64,000 bases of DNA, from contig NZ_CP123991.1 in NCBI RefSeq assembly GCF_029919255.1, positions 737,110-801,109 of the forward strand, given 5' to 3'. Source of the stretch: a cyanobacterium endosymbiont of Epithemia clementina EcSB. GTDB taxonomy: Bacteria > Cyanobacteriota > Cyanobacteriia > Cyanobacteriales > Microcystaceae. Positions 42,911 through 53,646 of this stretch are shown here, one piece after another. Positions within the stretch are counted from its first letter, which is position 1, and each line of letters opens with the position of its first letter. Both the position numbers and the translations under genes were made by a program. The notes below the pieces were generated by a model. The model made no database searches. It had not been told where the DNA came from and saw only the letters and a program-made list of their open reading frames with translations.

Positions 42911-43474
42911 ATGAATAAGAATCATTTATTGTCTGCAATCTTTCTTTCTAAGCGTCTGATTTCTACTTTAATTTTGTCTGGTTGTTTATTTACCGGTGTT
43001 CAAGCTCTAACTTGGGCAGGAAGTAATCCTGGACTAACAATTTTTAGTGGAGTTGAGGACCGTAAAGATATTCTCGATTATCATTTGGACTTTAATGGCC
43101 GCCCTAGACAAGTGGGAGAACGGTATAGACTCTATGTCCCAGGGAAAAAGTTGACTCAAGGGGCAAGTAAGTTTTTTATCTCTTATCTCGAAAGGCCTAA
43201 ATTCGATGGAAAATTTAATCTTGATAAAGTAGAAGTTCGTGTTGACGGCGAGTCTTTACCTTTAAAGGAGGTCCATTGGGATAAAGAAAGTCGTGTCGTC
43301 GAAATTGAGCTAGAAACACCTGTCGAGGCTAGTCAAAAAGCGGAAATTGTCTTTTCTGGTGTAAAAAACCCTAGCAATGGTACTTATTACTTAATTTGTG
43401 ACGTTCTGAGTTCAGGAGATATCCCCATTCGTATGTATATAGGAACTTGGATTGTATCAATTGAAAGAGTTTAA
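42911..43474 (+). CDS. DUF2808 exported protein
   Basis: 187 residues. The signal peptide LISTLILSGCLFTGVQALTWA is followed by a beta-rich domain of the DUF2808 type: YHLDFNGRPRQVGERYRLYVPGKK (family core: GERYRLYVPGK), FFISYLERPKFDG and a C-terminal IPIRMYIGTWIVSIE. Cyanobacteria-specific family, probably periplasmic or outer-membrane associated, function unknown. Confidence 0.85.
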   Translation: MNKNHLLSAIFLSKRLISTLILSGCLFTGVQALTWAGSNPGLTIFSGVEDRKDILDYHLDFNGRPRQVGERYRLYVPGKKLTQGASKFFISYLERPKFDGKFNLDKVEVRVDGESLPLKEVHWDKESRVVEIELETPVEASQKAEIVFSGVKNPSNGTYYLICDVLSSGDIPIRMYIGTWIVSIERV

Positions 43475-46171
43475 GTTTTTAATGGTCGAAATTCCTAAAT
43501 AAAAATTAGACAATGATAAGGGTTGACGGCTGTTGACCCTTATTTAGGGAAACAAATCAAGTTATATCCACCCTACGTTGGAATTTCATACATGTATTCA
43601 AACAATTTTTTAAAATAGACACCTTTGTTCATTATTTAAGATTTTTTTAAAAAATTTAGCTGTGTAAAGTAACACCATTATTAAATTTAGATATTCTGGA
43701 AGTTTACGAGTCATTAAAAAATTTTTTTGACAAACTCTTTAGCCTTCTGTCCTATTTTTATTCAAAAACGTTTGATGAAGAGTTATGCAGAGAAAAGTAA
43801 GTAGTATTTATTGAAATTTGGTACTTTGGATGTAAAATTTAGTTTTGAATCTTGACTGAATCATTATGTGCTCCATAGCACTACGCAAAAATATAATGGT
43901 GGTTTCTAAGAAAAATATCCATACGTTCTTCAAGTGTTTCAAATTTAGATACTATTTGTCTTAGCTAATTTTTTACAAAAGACTATCAATTCTTGATTTT
44001 ATTTAAGTTTGGTCTAGTAAGGTAGAAAGTATTAACGTAGTTTTATCTCAAAAAAATATATCCTAGTTTAAATTGAGTGATTAAACGTTAAGTAAGATAA
44101 CTAAGTCTAAAATAAATCCCTGTTATAACCTCTTTCTACAGTTAACTAAGCAAAGATTTTTTAACCTTTCAAGTTACTAGTGTAAATAACATTTTTCCTT
44201 TTATTTTTATATTTTATTGCTTTACATATTTATCTTCTAGAACTGGATGTAATTTATTTACATAAAAAATTAAGCTTTAGTTAGATATTTTTTATTTTTT
44301 AGCATTTTTTAAAATTTTATTCTCTTATTTTATCTTTTCTTTGTATTTATAGTTTTCAAGCTATTTCTAATTTTATATACATATTTTTTTATATAAAGTG
44401 ATATTGTTATACATAGTTGTACTATTTTTTAGTTTATTATTAGAATTTTACTTCAAAACTACCTAAAATATTATCTATATTAGATAATATTTTAGGTAGT
44501 TTTATATAACTATCTATTAGTAATTGCTGTATAATTTCTGTGTTTTTTTGCTTATCATAATTATGAATACAAAGTATTACAACTAATTCCTAAAACATAA
44601 TATATTTTTTTTACTCTTTTTATGTTATTTAAATGTTTTTTTGTGTAAATTTTAATTATAAATTAGTACTATAATTGATAGTGTTAACTCGACGTTTTTA
44701 TTATTTATTTTATACTTAGAAAAGTAAATAATATTTTTGCTTAGTGGCATAAATAACTTCGATTAAAAATTAAAATAGTACTGTTATTTTATTTCTTGAT
44801 AACAGCATTTATTAAAGATAAAAAAACTATGACAATTGTTTATCTGATAACAAGTAAAGTTATTATTACTATAATTGCTTCTTACTGGTCATGATATCAA
44901 ATATCAAGCCTTTTGTACATTACCTGTTTTTTTATTTAAAAAAGTACTTCTCCGCCCAGTAAACTATTATTACTTTATTTAGCTTATATTTTAATTAATA
45001 AAATTATTATACTATTTTTTATGTATTAACAAAGAAAAATTATATAAGTTAGTATTAATAATACAAACTTAAGATAAGTTTTTTTATCTTCTTAAAAAGA
45101 AGACTTAATCTTTAAGGACTTAATCTATTAGGACTATAATTATGTGAAATATCATCAGAAAATTAAACTAAATTTAGTTAAATATCACTGCCAATAATTA
45201 GATAGCATAAACAATTATTAATTTACTTATTAAGCATATATATAATTATCTATTTTATTAACCTTTTTATTTAACTGATTACTTATATTTATTTACCTAG
45301 AAAAATTTTCTATAGTTATATCGTTAAACTCATATTTTGTTGACTGATTAATTTATTTTAATAAATTATTTATTCATAAAACAGTCTTCTTTGGAGTATT
45401 CACTATAAATTTTGTATAGTAATGAATTTTTTGTGAATTAATCTTCTCCCAATTGCCTCGTAATAATACATCTTTTTTAAGTAGATTTTTTTGGCATTCT
45501 TTTTAATTGGCGTTTTTTGACATAGACTTTATTTAGAAAATCTAATATTCTTGGCAACTGTTTGGCATCATTATTTTCTATTTTTGAGCTAGTTTATTTA
45601 GAACTTAATTCATATTTTTTAATTTTTTTCTTCACTAAGCATTACTTTTTATTTTAAAGTAAAATTTCTTTTATCTATGAATATTTGAATAAATAATATT
45701 AGTTAATCAGAATACTTATGACTAACCTTGTTAAGATATTTTTATATATGTTCATGGCGATTATTTCAAAATTTGTGATGCACATTAATATAGGACTGCT
45801 TATTTATATACAACTATTTAGTGCTGAGTACTAGGAAAAAGACAATGGTAAGCCGCAAAAGAGCTCGAGAATAAAATATCCTAATTATTTTTAGTACTGC
45901 TGCTATATTTACTCACTTTTTCCTGATTAGATTCTAATTTAGAGCCTAAATATCGCCAAATTTAGCTTTGTAAATACCGAATAGATTGATGTTATTCTGG
46001 GACATTATATTTCTGAATATTAACTATTGTTTGTGGCTAAAACTTACGTAGAGAAAAACTTTTGGTTATGTCTTTACAAGGATTAAATAGTCTTAATCAA
46101 ACTATTAGAACTATTTTATCCTTGTATAATCGTTGAAATTAGTAAATTATACTTAATATTGGTTCTTGCTC
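43475..46171. other. 2.7-kb very AT-rich spacer, no gene seen
   Basis: The longest gene-free stretch here. Stops are dense in all frames and base composition is extremely AT-rich. It holds one 23-base-arm inverted repeat. No insertion sequence, RNA gene or residual frame could be recognised, so any gene once here is beyond recognition by eye. Confidence 0.6.
44455..44503. repeat. Perfect inverted repeat (23-base arms)
   Basis: Arms 44455-44477 and 44481-44503 are exact reverse complements around TAT, flanked by A- and T-runs. It is about 1 kb from the nearest gene (DUF2808, ending 43474), so it terminates nothing that survives. Confidence 0.9.
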
Positions 46172-47398
46172 CTACTGACAAAATTTCTCGGCGGCTCTAA
46201 CAAAGATTTCAACTCCTATTAGTAATGCTGTTTCATCAAAATCAAAACGAGGATGATGGTGAGGATAGGTAAATCCTTTATCTTGATTAGCTGACCCCAA
46301 AAAAAAATAACATCCTGGGATTTCTTGTAAAAAGAAAGACATATCTTCTCCTCCCATAGTTTGACAAGAAGAAATAATTCCTTCGTAAGTTTCTGTAACA
46401 TCTATAGCTACCGAGCGCACTAGATCTGCCATCTTTTCATCATTAATAACCGGAGGATACAACCACCAATAATCTAACTCATAGGTCGCACCAAAGGTTT
46501 GACAAATTCCCGCAACAATCTCTTCGATACGTTTACCAAAATATCCTTTTAAATTAGGATTAAAATAGCGCACAGTACCACTCATTCTAGCCTTATCTGC
46601 AATCACATTTAATCCAGTTCCTGCGTGAAGTTCTCCTACTGTAACGACGGCCGAGTTAAGAGGGTTAACACTACGAGAAACAATTGTTTGTAGAGCATTG
46701 ACGATTTGGGCACTAACTACCACAGAGTCCACAGTTTGATCAGGCATTCCATCATGCCCACCCTTTCCAAAAATATCTAGGCGAAAACACTCTACTGCCG
46801 CCATCAACGGTCCACTGCTTACTCTCACTGTCCCTAAAGGAAAATTATTCCACAGATGCAATCCAATAATGGCATCTACATCAGGGTTTTTGAGGATTCC
46901 TTGATCAATCATCAGTTTCGCCCCGCCTGAATTTTCTTCAGCAGGTTGGAAAATGATTTTAACAGTTCCTTTAAAATTATGGCGATGGTGCCACAAATAA
47001 TAAGCCGTTCCTAGAGCGCTCGCCATGTGCCCATCGTGCCCGCAGGCGTGCATTATACCACTGTTTTGAGAACGATAAGGAACTTCACTTTCTTCTTGAA
47101 TAGGTAAAGCATCTATGTCAGACCTAATTGCTAAGACTGGTCCAGGATAGGGACTGGTAATGGTGGCGACAATTCCTGTTTTAGCAATACCTGTTTGATG
47201 AGGAATACCTATTTTTGTTAGAGTTTTGGCAATAAACGCCCCTGTTGCTTGTTCTTGAAATCCTAATTCTGGTTGAATGTGAAACTGTCTGCGCCATTGA
47301 ACTAATTTTGATCGACAGGAACGAATGTCTAAGCGAATTTTAGAAAAATTAATGCTAGGTATTGAGGGAATTTTAGATAAAGTCATCGGGGGTAACAA
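46172..47398 (-). CDS. M20-family amidohydrolase (IAA-amino acid hydrolase type)
   Basis: Metal-dependent amidohydrolase that removes N-acyl groups from amino acids or similar compounds. 408 residues. The metal site is visible: HACGHDGH with Cys119 and His121, PAEE with Glu155, His181 in GLHLWN, and HHHPRFDFDE near the end. The dimerisation domain sits in the middle (FGKGGHDGMPDQTVDSV). ATG at codon 5 is an alternative start. The natural substrate is not predictable. It stands isolated between two long spacers. Confidence 0.9.
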   Translation of the reverse strand: MLPPMTLSKIPSIPSINFSKIRLDIRSCRSKLVQWRRQFHIQPELGFQEQATGAFIAKTLTKIGIPHQTGIAKTGIVATITSPYPGPVLAIRSDIDALPIQEESEVPYRSQNSGIMHACGHDGHMASALGTAYYLWHHRHNFKGTVKIIFQPAEENSGGAKLMIDQGILKNPDVDAIIGLHLWNNFPLGTVRVSSGPLMAAVECFRLDIFGKGGHDGMPDQTVDSVVVSAQIVNALQTIVSRSVNPLNSAVVTVGELHAGTGLNVIADKARMSGTVRYFNPNLKGYFGKRIEEIVAGICQTFGATYELDYWWLYPPVINDEKMADLVRSVAIDVTETYEGIISSCQTMGGEDMSFFLQEIPGCYFFLGSANQDKGFTYPHHHPRFDFDETALLIGVEIFVRAAEKFCQ

Positions 47399-48262
47399 AC
47401 ATAAAAAACATACTGTTCTATTCTAATTTTCTACAAAAAGGGTATTCTGCCTAATTTAGGATGATAAACCAAACAATTAGGTAATGAAAAACAGGGGATA
47501 GTTGAGAGAAAAAAACAAATTAAATTAATTTAAGGACTTTATAACTTAGTAAAAAGGTATCGATTTTACGAAAAAGTGCTATTTACTCACTACAATTTTC
47601 TCTGAAAAAAACTATATTGTAGGGGTTAACAGATTAAAACAAGTCTCGAATTAAATTTTAAGCATAGTGGAAAGATACAGACAGAAGACTATATAGGGAG
47701 GAATGCACAATATTTTTATATCTAGCATAAGGTTCAATTAATTAAAGATAAAACCAATCTAATTTAGTAGAAAAAAGTAAGACTTATTCTCATTAAAAGA
47801 TGTAAAACAAATTATTTATTATATTAACAATCTAGGTAGTTAAAATAGTTTTTTAAAAAAAAATCCTTTAAAGATGTTAGTTATCTATGAAAATTTAGTA
47901 CAAATAAAAAAATAATAGACAAGAAATAGCCTACAATTTTTTGTCTATTAAACGATATTATTTCTCTGAAAATTACTCACTACTCATGTAGTATAATAGC
48001 TTTTTGCATAGGTAACACAAAAAATCAATTAAATATTTATTTTTTTTTAAGGTGATAATCTTATTAAGTTTAAGGGTATAAATAGGTTGTTAAAATGACT
48101 AGACTAAAATAAAGATAATGCGATAATGCTTTTTTTATAGATGCTGTAAATCGGAGAAAGCACCCGCTAGTTGTGAGTCTGAAACTTCTTGGCTATAGAG
48201 ACAAAAAAGGATTTCAATGGTACACTCTAATGGTGTTTCGGTAAACTTTTAAGAGTAAGCCT
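47399..48262. other. AT-rich spacer
   Basis: No gene or remnant recognised. The last about 130 bases are less AT-rich and should hold the promoter of the DUF3134 gene. Confidence 0.5.
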
Positions 48263-48496
48263 ATGTACAATCCCTCTTTACGCCAAGAACCACGTTATGA
48301 ACCAGCTGTGGTGATTCCAGTCAAATACGATTCTTCTATCCTAGATTGGTTAAAAGCTAATGACCGTCTGATTCCCCGCGAACGAGAGGACTTGAGAAGT
48401 CTCCTGAAAGAGGATGAGGAAATCTCAGAATTGATGGATGTCGATGATAGCTATGATGATGATGATGATGATGATATTGATTTAGACGAAGACTAA
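48263..48496 (+). CDS. DUF3134 family protein
   Basis: 77 residues. MYNPSLRQEPR, then SILDWLKANDRLIPRE and EEISELMDVDDSYDD are the family pattern. The tail is almost pure Asp (a GAT run), making it strongly acidic. Cyanobacterial family of unknown function. It lies 69 bases upstream of mraY on the same strand and could share its transcript. Confidence 0.85.
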   Translation: MYNPSLRQEPRYEPAVVIPVKYDSSILDWLKANDRLIPREREDLRSLLKEDEEISELMDVDDSYDDDDDDDIDLDED

Positions 48497-48565
48497 GTTA
48501 TCCTATCAACCCAACGCTATATTATCTGTGTTGATTGTTATTCGATTCTAATATTTAAGGTAGTT

Positions 48566-49663
48566 GTGGACGCTAAATTCTCCCCTTCAACCCTCTTTAC
48601 AAAACCATCAGGGACCTTTTTATTAATTCTATTGATAGTGCTGTTAAACCTTCTAGGTTTAGGGTTAGCTCAACTTGCAGGGCAATCCATTCGCTTTAGC
48701 CTGATGCTTATGTTTCCTCTTGGTATCTCCGCCACTATCAGTGCAATTCTTGGTTATGGGATCGTTCCTCTACTACGGCGACTTAAAACTGGACAAGTCA
48801 TCCAAGAAGATGGTCCTCAAGCTCACTTAACCAAAGCAGGAACCCCGACTATGGGGGGAATTTTTTTTATCCCTGTTGGAGTGACCGTAGCTCTAGTCTG
48901 GACAGACTTTGAGCCGACTGTTATTGCTGTTTCAGCCGTTACCCTTGCTTATCTTGGCATTGGTTGGATAGATGATTGGCAGATTCTAAGACAAAAATCC
49001 AATAAAGGGATTAGCCCTTGGGTGAAACTTATTCTACAAATTGTAATCGCCATTGGTTTTTGTTTTTGGGGATTTCAAAGTCAACCATCTAGCATTACTT
49101 CTATTACCCTTCCTGGCAATCTGATTCTGCATCTAGGACTTTTCTTTTGGTTACTTGCAGGATTTGTCCTAGTAGCTGAGAGTAATGCGACTAACCTCAC
49201 TGACGGGGTAGACGGCTTAGCTGCAGGAAATGGAGCCTTAGCTTTTTTAGGGTTAGGGGTGTTGGTGGGTCCTGACAACTCAGAATTAATGATTTTCTGT
49301 GCTTGTCTGAGTGGAGGATGTTTAGGGTTTGTCGTACACAACCGCAACCCTGCTAGGGTTTTTATGGGGGATACAGGTTCTCTCGCATTAGGGAGTTCCC
49401 TTGGGGCAGTGGGTATTCTTAGTGGTAATCTTTGGGCATTATTTATCATCAGTGGTATCTTTTTTGTTGAATCTCTCTCAGTTATTGCCCAAGTTACCTA
49501 CTATAAAGCAACTAAAGGACCTGATGGCAAAGGCAAACGATTGTTAAAAATGGCTCCGTTGCATCATCATCTAGAATTAAGTGGTTGGGCTGAAACTAAA
49601 ATTGTAGGAATATTCTACCTAGTTAACGCAGGACTGACAGTGTTAGCTGTAGTTTTAACCTAG
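48566..49663 (+). CDS. mraY: Phospho-N-acetylmuramoyl-pentapeptide transferase
   Basis: Integral membrane enzyme that transfers phospho-MurNAc-pentapeptide to undecaprenyl phosphate (lipid I) for peptidoglycan. 365 residues with about ten helices. Motifs: KAGTPTMGGIFFI, GWIDDWQI, NATNLTDGVDGLAAG, VFMGDTGSLALG and APLHHHLELSGW. The start is GTG at 48566, as MDAKFSPS. Full length, which indicates that the cell still makes a wall. Confidence 0.96.
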   Translation: MDAKFSPSTLFTKPSGTFLLILLIVLLNLLGLGLAQLAGQSIRFSLMLMFPLGISATISAILGYGIVPLLRRLKTGQVIQEDGPQAHLTKAGTPTMGGIFFIPVGVTVALVWTDFEPTVIAVSAVTLAYLGIGWIDDWQILRQKSNKGISPWVKLILQIVIAIGFCFWGFQSQPSSITSITLPGNLILHLGLFFWLLAGFVLVAESNATNLTDGVDGLAAGNGALAFLGLGVLVGPDNSELMIFCACLSGGCLGFVVHNRNPARVFMGDTGSLALGSSLGAVGILSGNLWALFIISGIFFVESLSVIAQVTYYKATKGPDGKGKRLLKMAPLHHHLELSGWAETKIVGIFYLVNAGLTVLAVVLT

Positions 49664-49681
49664 TACATTGACTAAGTTATC

Positions 49682-50479
49682 CTAGAGTATCGATTGGGTA
49701 AAGTCTTCAAGGGTTTTAAGCTGAGGTGACTTTTTATCTTGATCGCAACGCAACCATAATAAATATTCCACATTTCCTGCAGGTCCGGTAATGGGAGATT
49801 CCGTTAACCCGTGATAGTACCACCCTAGAGAACAAGCAGCTTGTAGAACTTGGTCAATAGCTTGGGCGTGATCTTTGGGGTTACGAACAACCCCTTTTTT
49901 TCCAACCCGCGACCGCCCTACTTCAAACTGAGGTTTAACCAACAAAATAACTTCTTTGGGAACCACTAATAAATTCCACAAGGGTTCTAATAATTTTGTC
50001 AAAGAGATAAACGAAACATCCATTACCGCTAAGTCAGCTTTAGGACTATCTCCATATAAATTATGGGGGGTTAAATAGCGGAAATTAGTTCTTTCTTTTA
50101 AAAAAACGCGCTCGTCTCGGCGTAAACGCCATGCCACCTGTCCATAACCTACATCTACTCCATAAATCTGTTTTGCCCCAGCCTGCAATAAACAATCGGT
50201 GAACCCCCCAGTAGAAATGCCGCCATCTAGACAAATTCGCCCTGATACAGCTATATTAAAAGTGTTTACAGCTTTTTCTAGCTTAAAACCTCCACGAGAA
50301 ACATAACGGGCTTTAGCTTGTAGTTGGATATCAGCTGTAATATCGACTTTTGTTCCTGGTTTATCAATAACTTGCTGATGTACTTTAACTTCTCCAGCTC
50401 GAATAAATCCCTGGGCTTCTTGACGTGAAGAACACAGGTTCTTATCAACTAACAAAATATCGAGACGTTGTTTACTCAC
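49682..50479 (-). CDS. TlyA-family rRNA 2'-O-methyltransferase
   Basis: 265 residues with an N-terminal S4 RNA-binding domain (RLDILLVDKNLCSSRQEAQGF) and a FtsJ-like methyltransferase domain: YVSRGGFKLEKA with Lys66, CLDGGISTGGFTDCLLQ for SAM binding, VMDVSFISL and LLVKPQFEVGR. The usual motif reads D-I/V-G-A/I-STGG; here it is DGGISTGG, a mild change. In mycobacteria TlyA methylates 16S and 23S rRNA; the target here is inferred. It converges with mraY across 18 bases. Confidence 0.88.
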   Translation of the reverse strand: MSKQRLDILLVDKNLCSSRQEAQGFIRAGEVKVHQQVIDKPGTKVDITADIQLQAKARYVSRGGFKLEKAVNTFNIAVSGRICLDGGISTGGFTDCLLQAGAKQIYGVDVGYGQVAWRLRRDERVFLKERTNFRYLTPHNLYGDSPKADLAVMDVSFISLTKLLEPLWNLLVVPKEVILLVKPQFEVGRSRVGKKGVVRNPKDHAQAIDQVLQAACSLGWYYHGLTESPITGPAGNVEYLLWLRCDQDKKSPQLKTLEDFTQSIL

Positions 50480-50528
50480 AGGTTTTATTTTTTACTTTTT
50501 GTAAAAATTTTATTTATCTAGATTATAA

Positions 50529-50564
50529 AAAAAAACATGTATTTTATAAAATACATGTTTTTTT
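50529..50564. repeat. Perfect 36-base palindrome
   Basis: AAAAAAACATGTATTTTA (50529-50546) is followed directly by its reverse complement (50547-50564). It lies 50 bases upstream of the tlyA-like start, with A and T runs at its ends like a two-way terminator. Confidence 0.85.
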
Positions 50565-51205
50565 GAGCAGGTGGCTATACATAAACCCTAAAGAAGGTAA
50601 CCTAAAGGGAAATTACTTTTTGTATCTATACTTAAGTAATTAGAGTTGAATTTATATTGCTTGAATTGATACTTTTTCGCACAGCTCTTTTGAGCAGAAC
50701 TTTGTTCAACTGTTCTAGTTAAATCACATTTAAACATACTTTTGAGGATTGTATAAGTTTTTATTTACTAAAATAAACTTTTCATTATATTTTTTCACAC
50801 TGGACTGCGAATTAGTAGAAAAAATAAATACAACTCTTTTCCTTTATTTCTTTGTCCTTGCCATGTTCTTCAGCTTCATTTATCTCCTTATCTAAAATTT
50901 TTCTATTTTTTTTGATTCTTTTTCTTTTGAATATGAATCAATTCTTATGCTAACTTTTATTTTTTTCTAGTTATAGCTATTTTTTTCAAAATCTTAGATT
51001 ATTGTTGACTATTATAAGTTCTTTCTTTTTCTTTTCAACTATCTCTCTTCAAGATACAAGATATTTTATATTTTCTTCCTTCTAAATTATTTTATTTATA
51101 CTTCTCAAAAAATATAACAATTCTTCTTTTGCTTGAGTAATCTATCTAGATATTGTTTTTCTAATTTAATTTTGTGATGAGTTCACTAAATTTGTAATTA
51201 ATTTT

Positions 51206-51242
51206 AGGTTTATGTTGTTCTTTTAAAGAACAACATAAACCT
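51206..51242. repeat. Perfect inverted repeat (18-base arms)
   Basis: Arms 51206-51223 and 51225-51242 are reverse complements with a single-base centre. No gene ends nearby. Confidence 0.8.
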
Positions 51243-51368
51243 TCAGTTTTTATTACTTTTTTAAGATAATTTTTGGAGTACGAGTTAACTTTTATAGTGC
51301 TTACTCTTCTAATTATGGAAAATAATTATTTAGGTATGTTTATATCTAAAATACCAGCTTTTTTAAAA

Positions 51369-51406
51369 AAAATAGCTAACTTAAACTTATTTAAGTTAGC
51401 TATTTT
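51369..51406. repeat. Perfect inverted repeat (17-base arms)
   Basis: Arms 51369-51385 and 51390-51406, 4-base loop, preceded by a long A-run and only about 125 bases from the previous hairpin. The pair may have bracketed the ends of two lost genes. Confidence 0.8.
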
Positions 51407-52555
51407 AAACTGGACATACAATCGCTACAGATAGAGCCTAAATTATATTAGTATAGTTGGTACATAATGACTTAAATTTATTGATGTCATCTTCCCGTTT
51501 AAGAGTGTTTATCAAGTCTAAGTTGGGAGAGGAGTTTCTTTTAGTTAAGTAAACATTAAAAGATGGTTATAGCAAACTGGTAATGTAGAATTAACTAGTA
51601 AGATACCGGGTAATAAAATTTCGTAGTCAAAAATTAATAAAATTTCTGAATTCATAGACTCTCCTTATAATTAACTTCAATTTATTATTAATACCTTCTA
51701 CTGTTATTCTAATTGTTTTTTAATTAAAATAGACAATATTTTTTTACTAAAAATCTAATTGTTTTACAGCTTTTTCTAAAAGATAAGTAATTTTTTAAAC
51801 AGAAATTGACTAATTTCGATAGTCCCAATACTTAGTCTTAATTTTTAATAAAAATATTCTGATTTTTTCTTTTATTTAATTAGTATCTTTGTAAGAAGAC
51901 TGATGCCGTCTGATACATCTAATTTAGTTTATCTTTTTTTCTTTAAACATTTTTTTTAGCAAAGAATATTTGCTTTTATTTAACCCTAACAGAGTACTTA
52001 GCAGAGTATTTTATTTTTAACTAGTATTTTTACGTTTTTTATCTTATCGTTTAATGATTTTTATTTTATGTTCTAATTAATCGCTTTTTTTTATCTATAA
52101 ATAGTAGAAAGGTTACTATTTTAGGTTACAATTTTATTTCTCCTATTTTTTTAAAAAATCGCACTTTTATTCTAAGATATTTTACTATTTATTCTAATTT
52201 TTTTGTTTGTATAATTTCTATATTCAGTCCTTTTAATAAAAAATTAATTATTTTAATATCTTAGTTTTTTTATCTGTAAGTCTTTATCTAAATCTTTAGA
52301 TATTGTTTATATTTATAAAAAATTGACTCAATTTCTTTAAGCTATATTCTTAATTTCACTCTTTAAGTCCCATTTAATCTATGTTATCTTCTTTTTTAAG
52401 AGGACTTAATTCTTATATAAATTTGTCTTCACGTTGAAATTTCTCCTAGAAAACACTAAAAATACTATTTTCTTCACGAAGATATAGAAATTCATCTTCT
52501 TTTATTTGAGAGACTTACGAGAATAAAATTTACAGTTTAATTTCTATCAGTTCTT

Positions 52556-52845
52556 CTAGTATGAGAACTTGATGCAGTTTTTTAAAAACTTATTTGTAAT
52601 TTTCTTGGACAGATAAATAAATAGGAAAAGATTTGCTAGCAAAGCTGAAGTTTTACCAGGTGAGATCTCGCTACTTTTTAGGTACTTAGCTATTTTGAAA
52701 AGATATTGATAAAAATTAGTTAATGGTTTTCCAATTTGTTTAAAATAATTTCTGAGAGGTTTAAGTTGTTTATGTAAAGGAGATAATTGCTTAGAACAAA
52801 AAATAAAACTGATTATAAATGTGGTGAAGAGGAGAATTGTATCAT
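52556..52845 (-). pseudogene. Frame of a small basic protein without a valid start
   Basis: The minus strand is open for over 90 codons to a TAG at 52556. It gives a hydrophobic start (ILLFTTFIISFIF), then a basic helical region (LHKQLKPLRNYFKQIGKPL) and SSEISPGKTSALLANLFLFI. The only start-like codons are ATT at 52837 or an ATG at 52843-52845 in the wrong frame; one inserted base there would restore MI-ILLFTT. It begins about 10 bases after the 52857 gene stop, so the two probably formed an operon. Either a recent frameshift or a non-ATG start. Family not recognised. Confidence 0.45.
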
Positions 52846-52856
52846 ACTTGTTATCC

Positions 52857-53051
52857 TCAGCGTCGATTGCTTTGTGCGCTATATAAAATACCTAATAAAG
52901 TTGAGATAGCTATTAATATCAGCACTATCCATCCTGGAAAAAAGCTCAGGATCTTTATTCCTCTCAATATATAGAACGTAAATGTTATTAGTAACAATAT
53001 TATGAAAAGATAAAGTACGGAGGTAGTCTTGGAACGAGTTGATTTACTCAT
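52857..53051 (-). CDS. Small two-helix membrane protein
   Basis: 64 residues. A polar N-terminus (MSKSTRSKTTS) is followed by two hydrophobic segments (12-30 and 38-57) separated by RGIKILSFFPGW, and a basic end (QSNRR). Gene-like composition amid a decayed region, and the sharp segment pattern, argue for a real conserved small protein. Function unknown. Confidence 0.6.
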   Translation of the reverse strand: MSKSTRSKTTSVLYLFIILLLITFTFYILRGIKILSFFPGWIVLILIAISTLLGILYSAQSNRR

Positions 53052-53646
53052 AAACTATAGCAGCACAAAGAACAATAATGATATTAATACAAGGTCGGCA
53101 GTATATCATCAGCTTACATTGTTTTACAATTATATCAATCTTCTAACCATAATGTATAGTATTTTTTCTACAAGTATCAGTGAAAGTGAACTTCTGATTT
53201 ATAAACACTGTGAAGATTTTTTGTAAAAGACTTGGGTCCCCAACCATCTTCAAAGACTTTTTCTCTTAAAACCTTAAGTCTTATCTGTGAAAAATTAAGG
53301 TTAAAGTTTAATACTTAAGCTTTAATATTTTTTAATTAAAAATCGATAGCTTTTCTTTAAATTAATTGAAATTAACTTCGTTAATTTACTTTTTTTTAAA
53401 AAAAATCATAAAAATTTATATTATTTTATACTAAGGCTTTTAGTCGATATAAATTTATGATAGATTACTTATCTTTTTAAAAAGCTTTCTAAGACTCTAA
53501 CGTCTCTAGAACTGATCTTTTATTTCTCGGCAAAATAGTCCATAATTCGATCAATGAGATTAACAAAAGAAAGCTGCTGTTGATCCCCAGTTAAAGCAGC
53601 TATAAGTAAACAGCCATTAAGAGATTTCTTAAGGAGAAAACGAACT
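53052..53646. other. Upstream region of chlL
   Basis: AT-rich, no gene. An AAGGAGA at 53630-53636 is the chlL ribosome-binding site. No specific light-response element was recognised. Confidence 0.5.

Larger units (their letters stand above)
50480..52555. other. 2-kb AT-rich spacer with three hairpins
   Basis: No gene. Three different long inverted repeats are annotated separately. A slightly less AT-rich patch at about 51470-51560 has no open frame. Confidence 0.55.

Noticed and set aside
48440-48496. GAT trinucleotide run in the DUF3134 gene as a possible expansion or frameshift hotspot
   Set aside because: An acidic Asp-rich tail is usual for this family; the frame is intact.
50425-50643. 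72-codon frame opposite the tlyA start
   Set aside because: It spans a palindrome and the antisense of a real gene; no domain.
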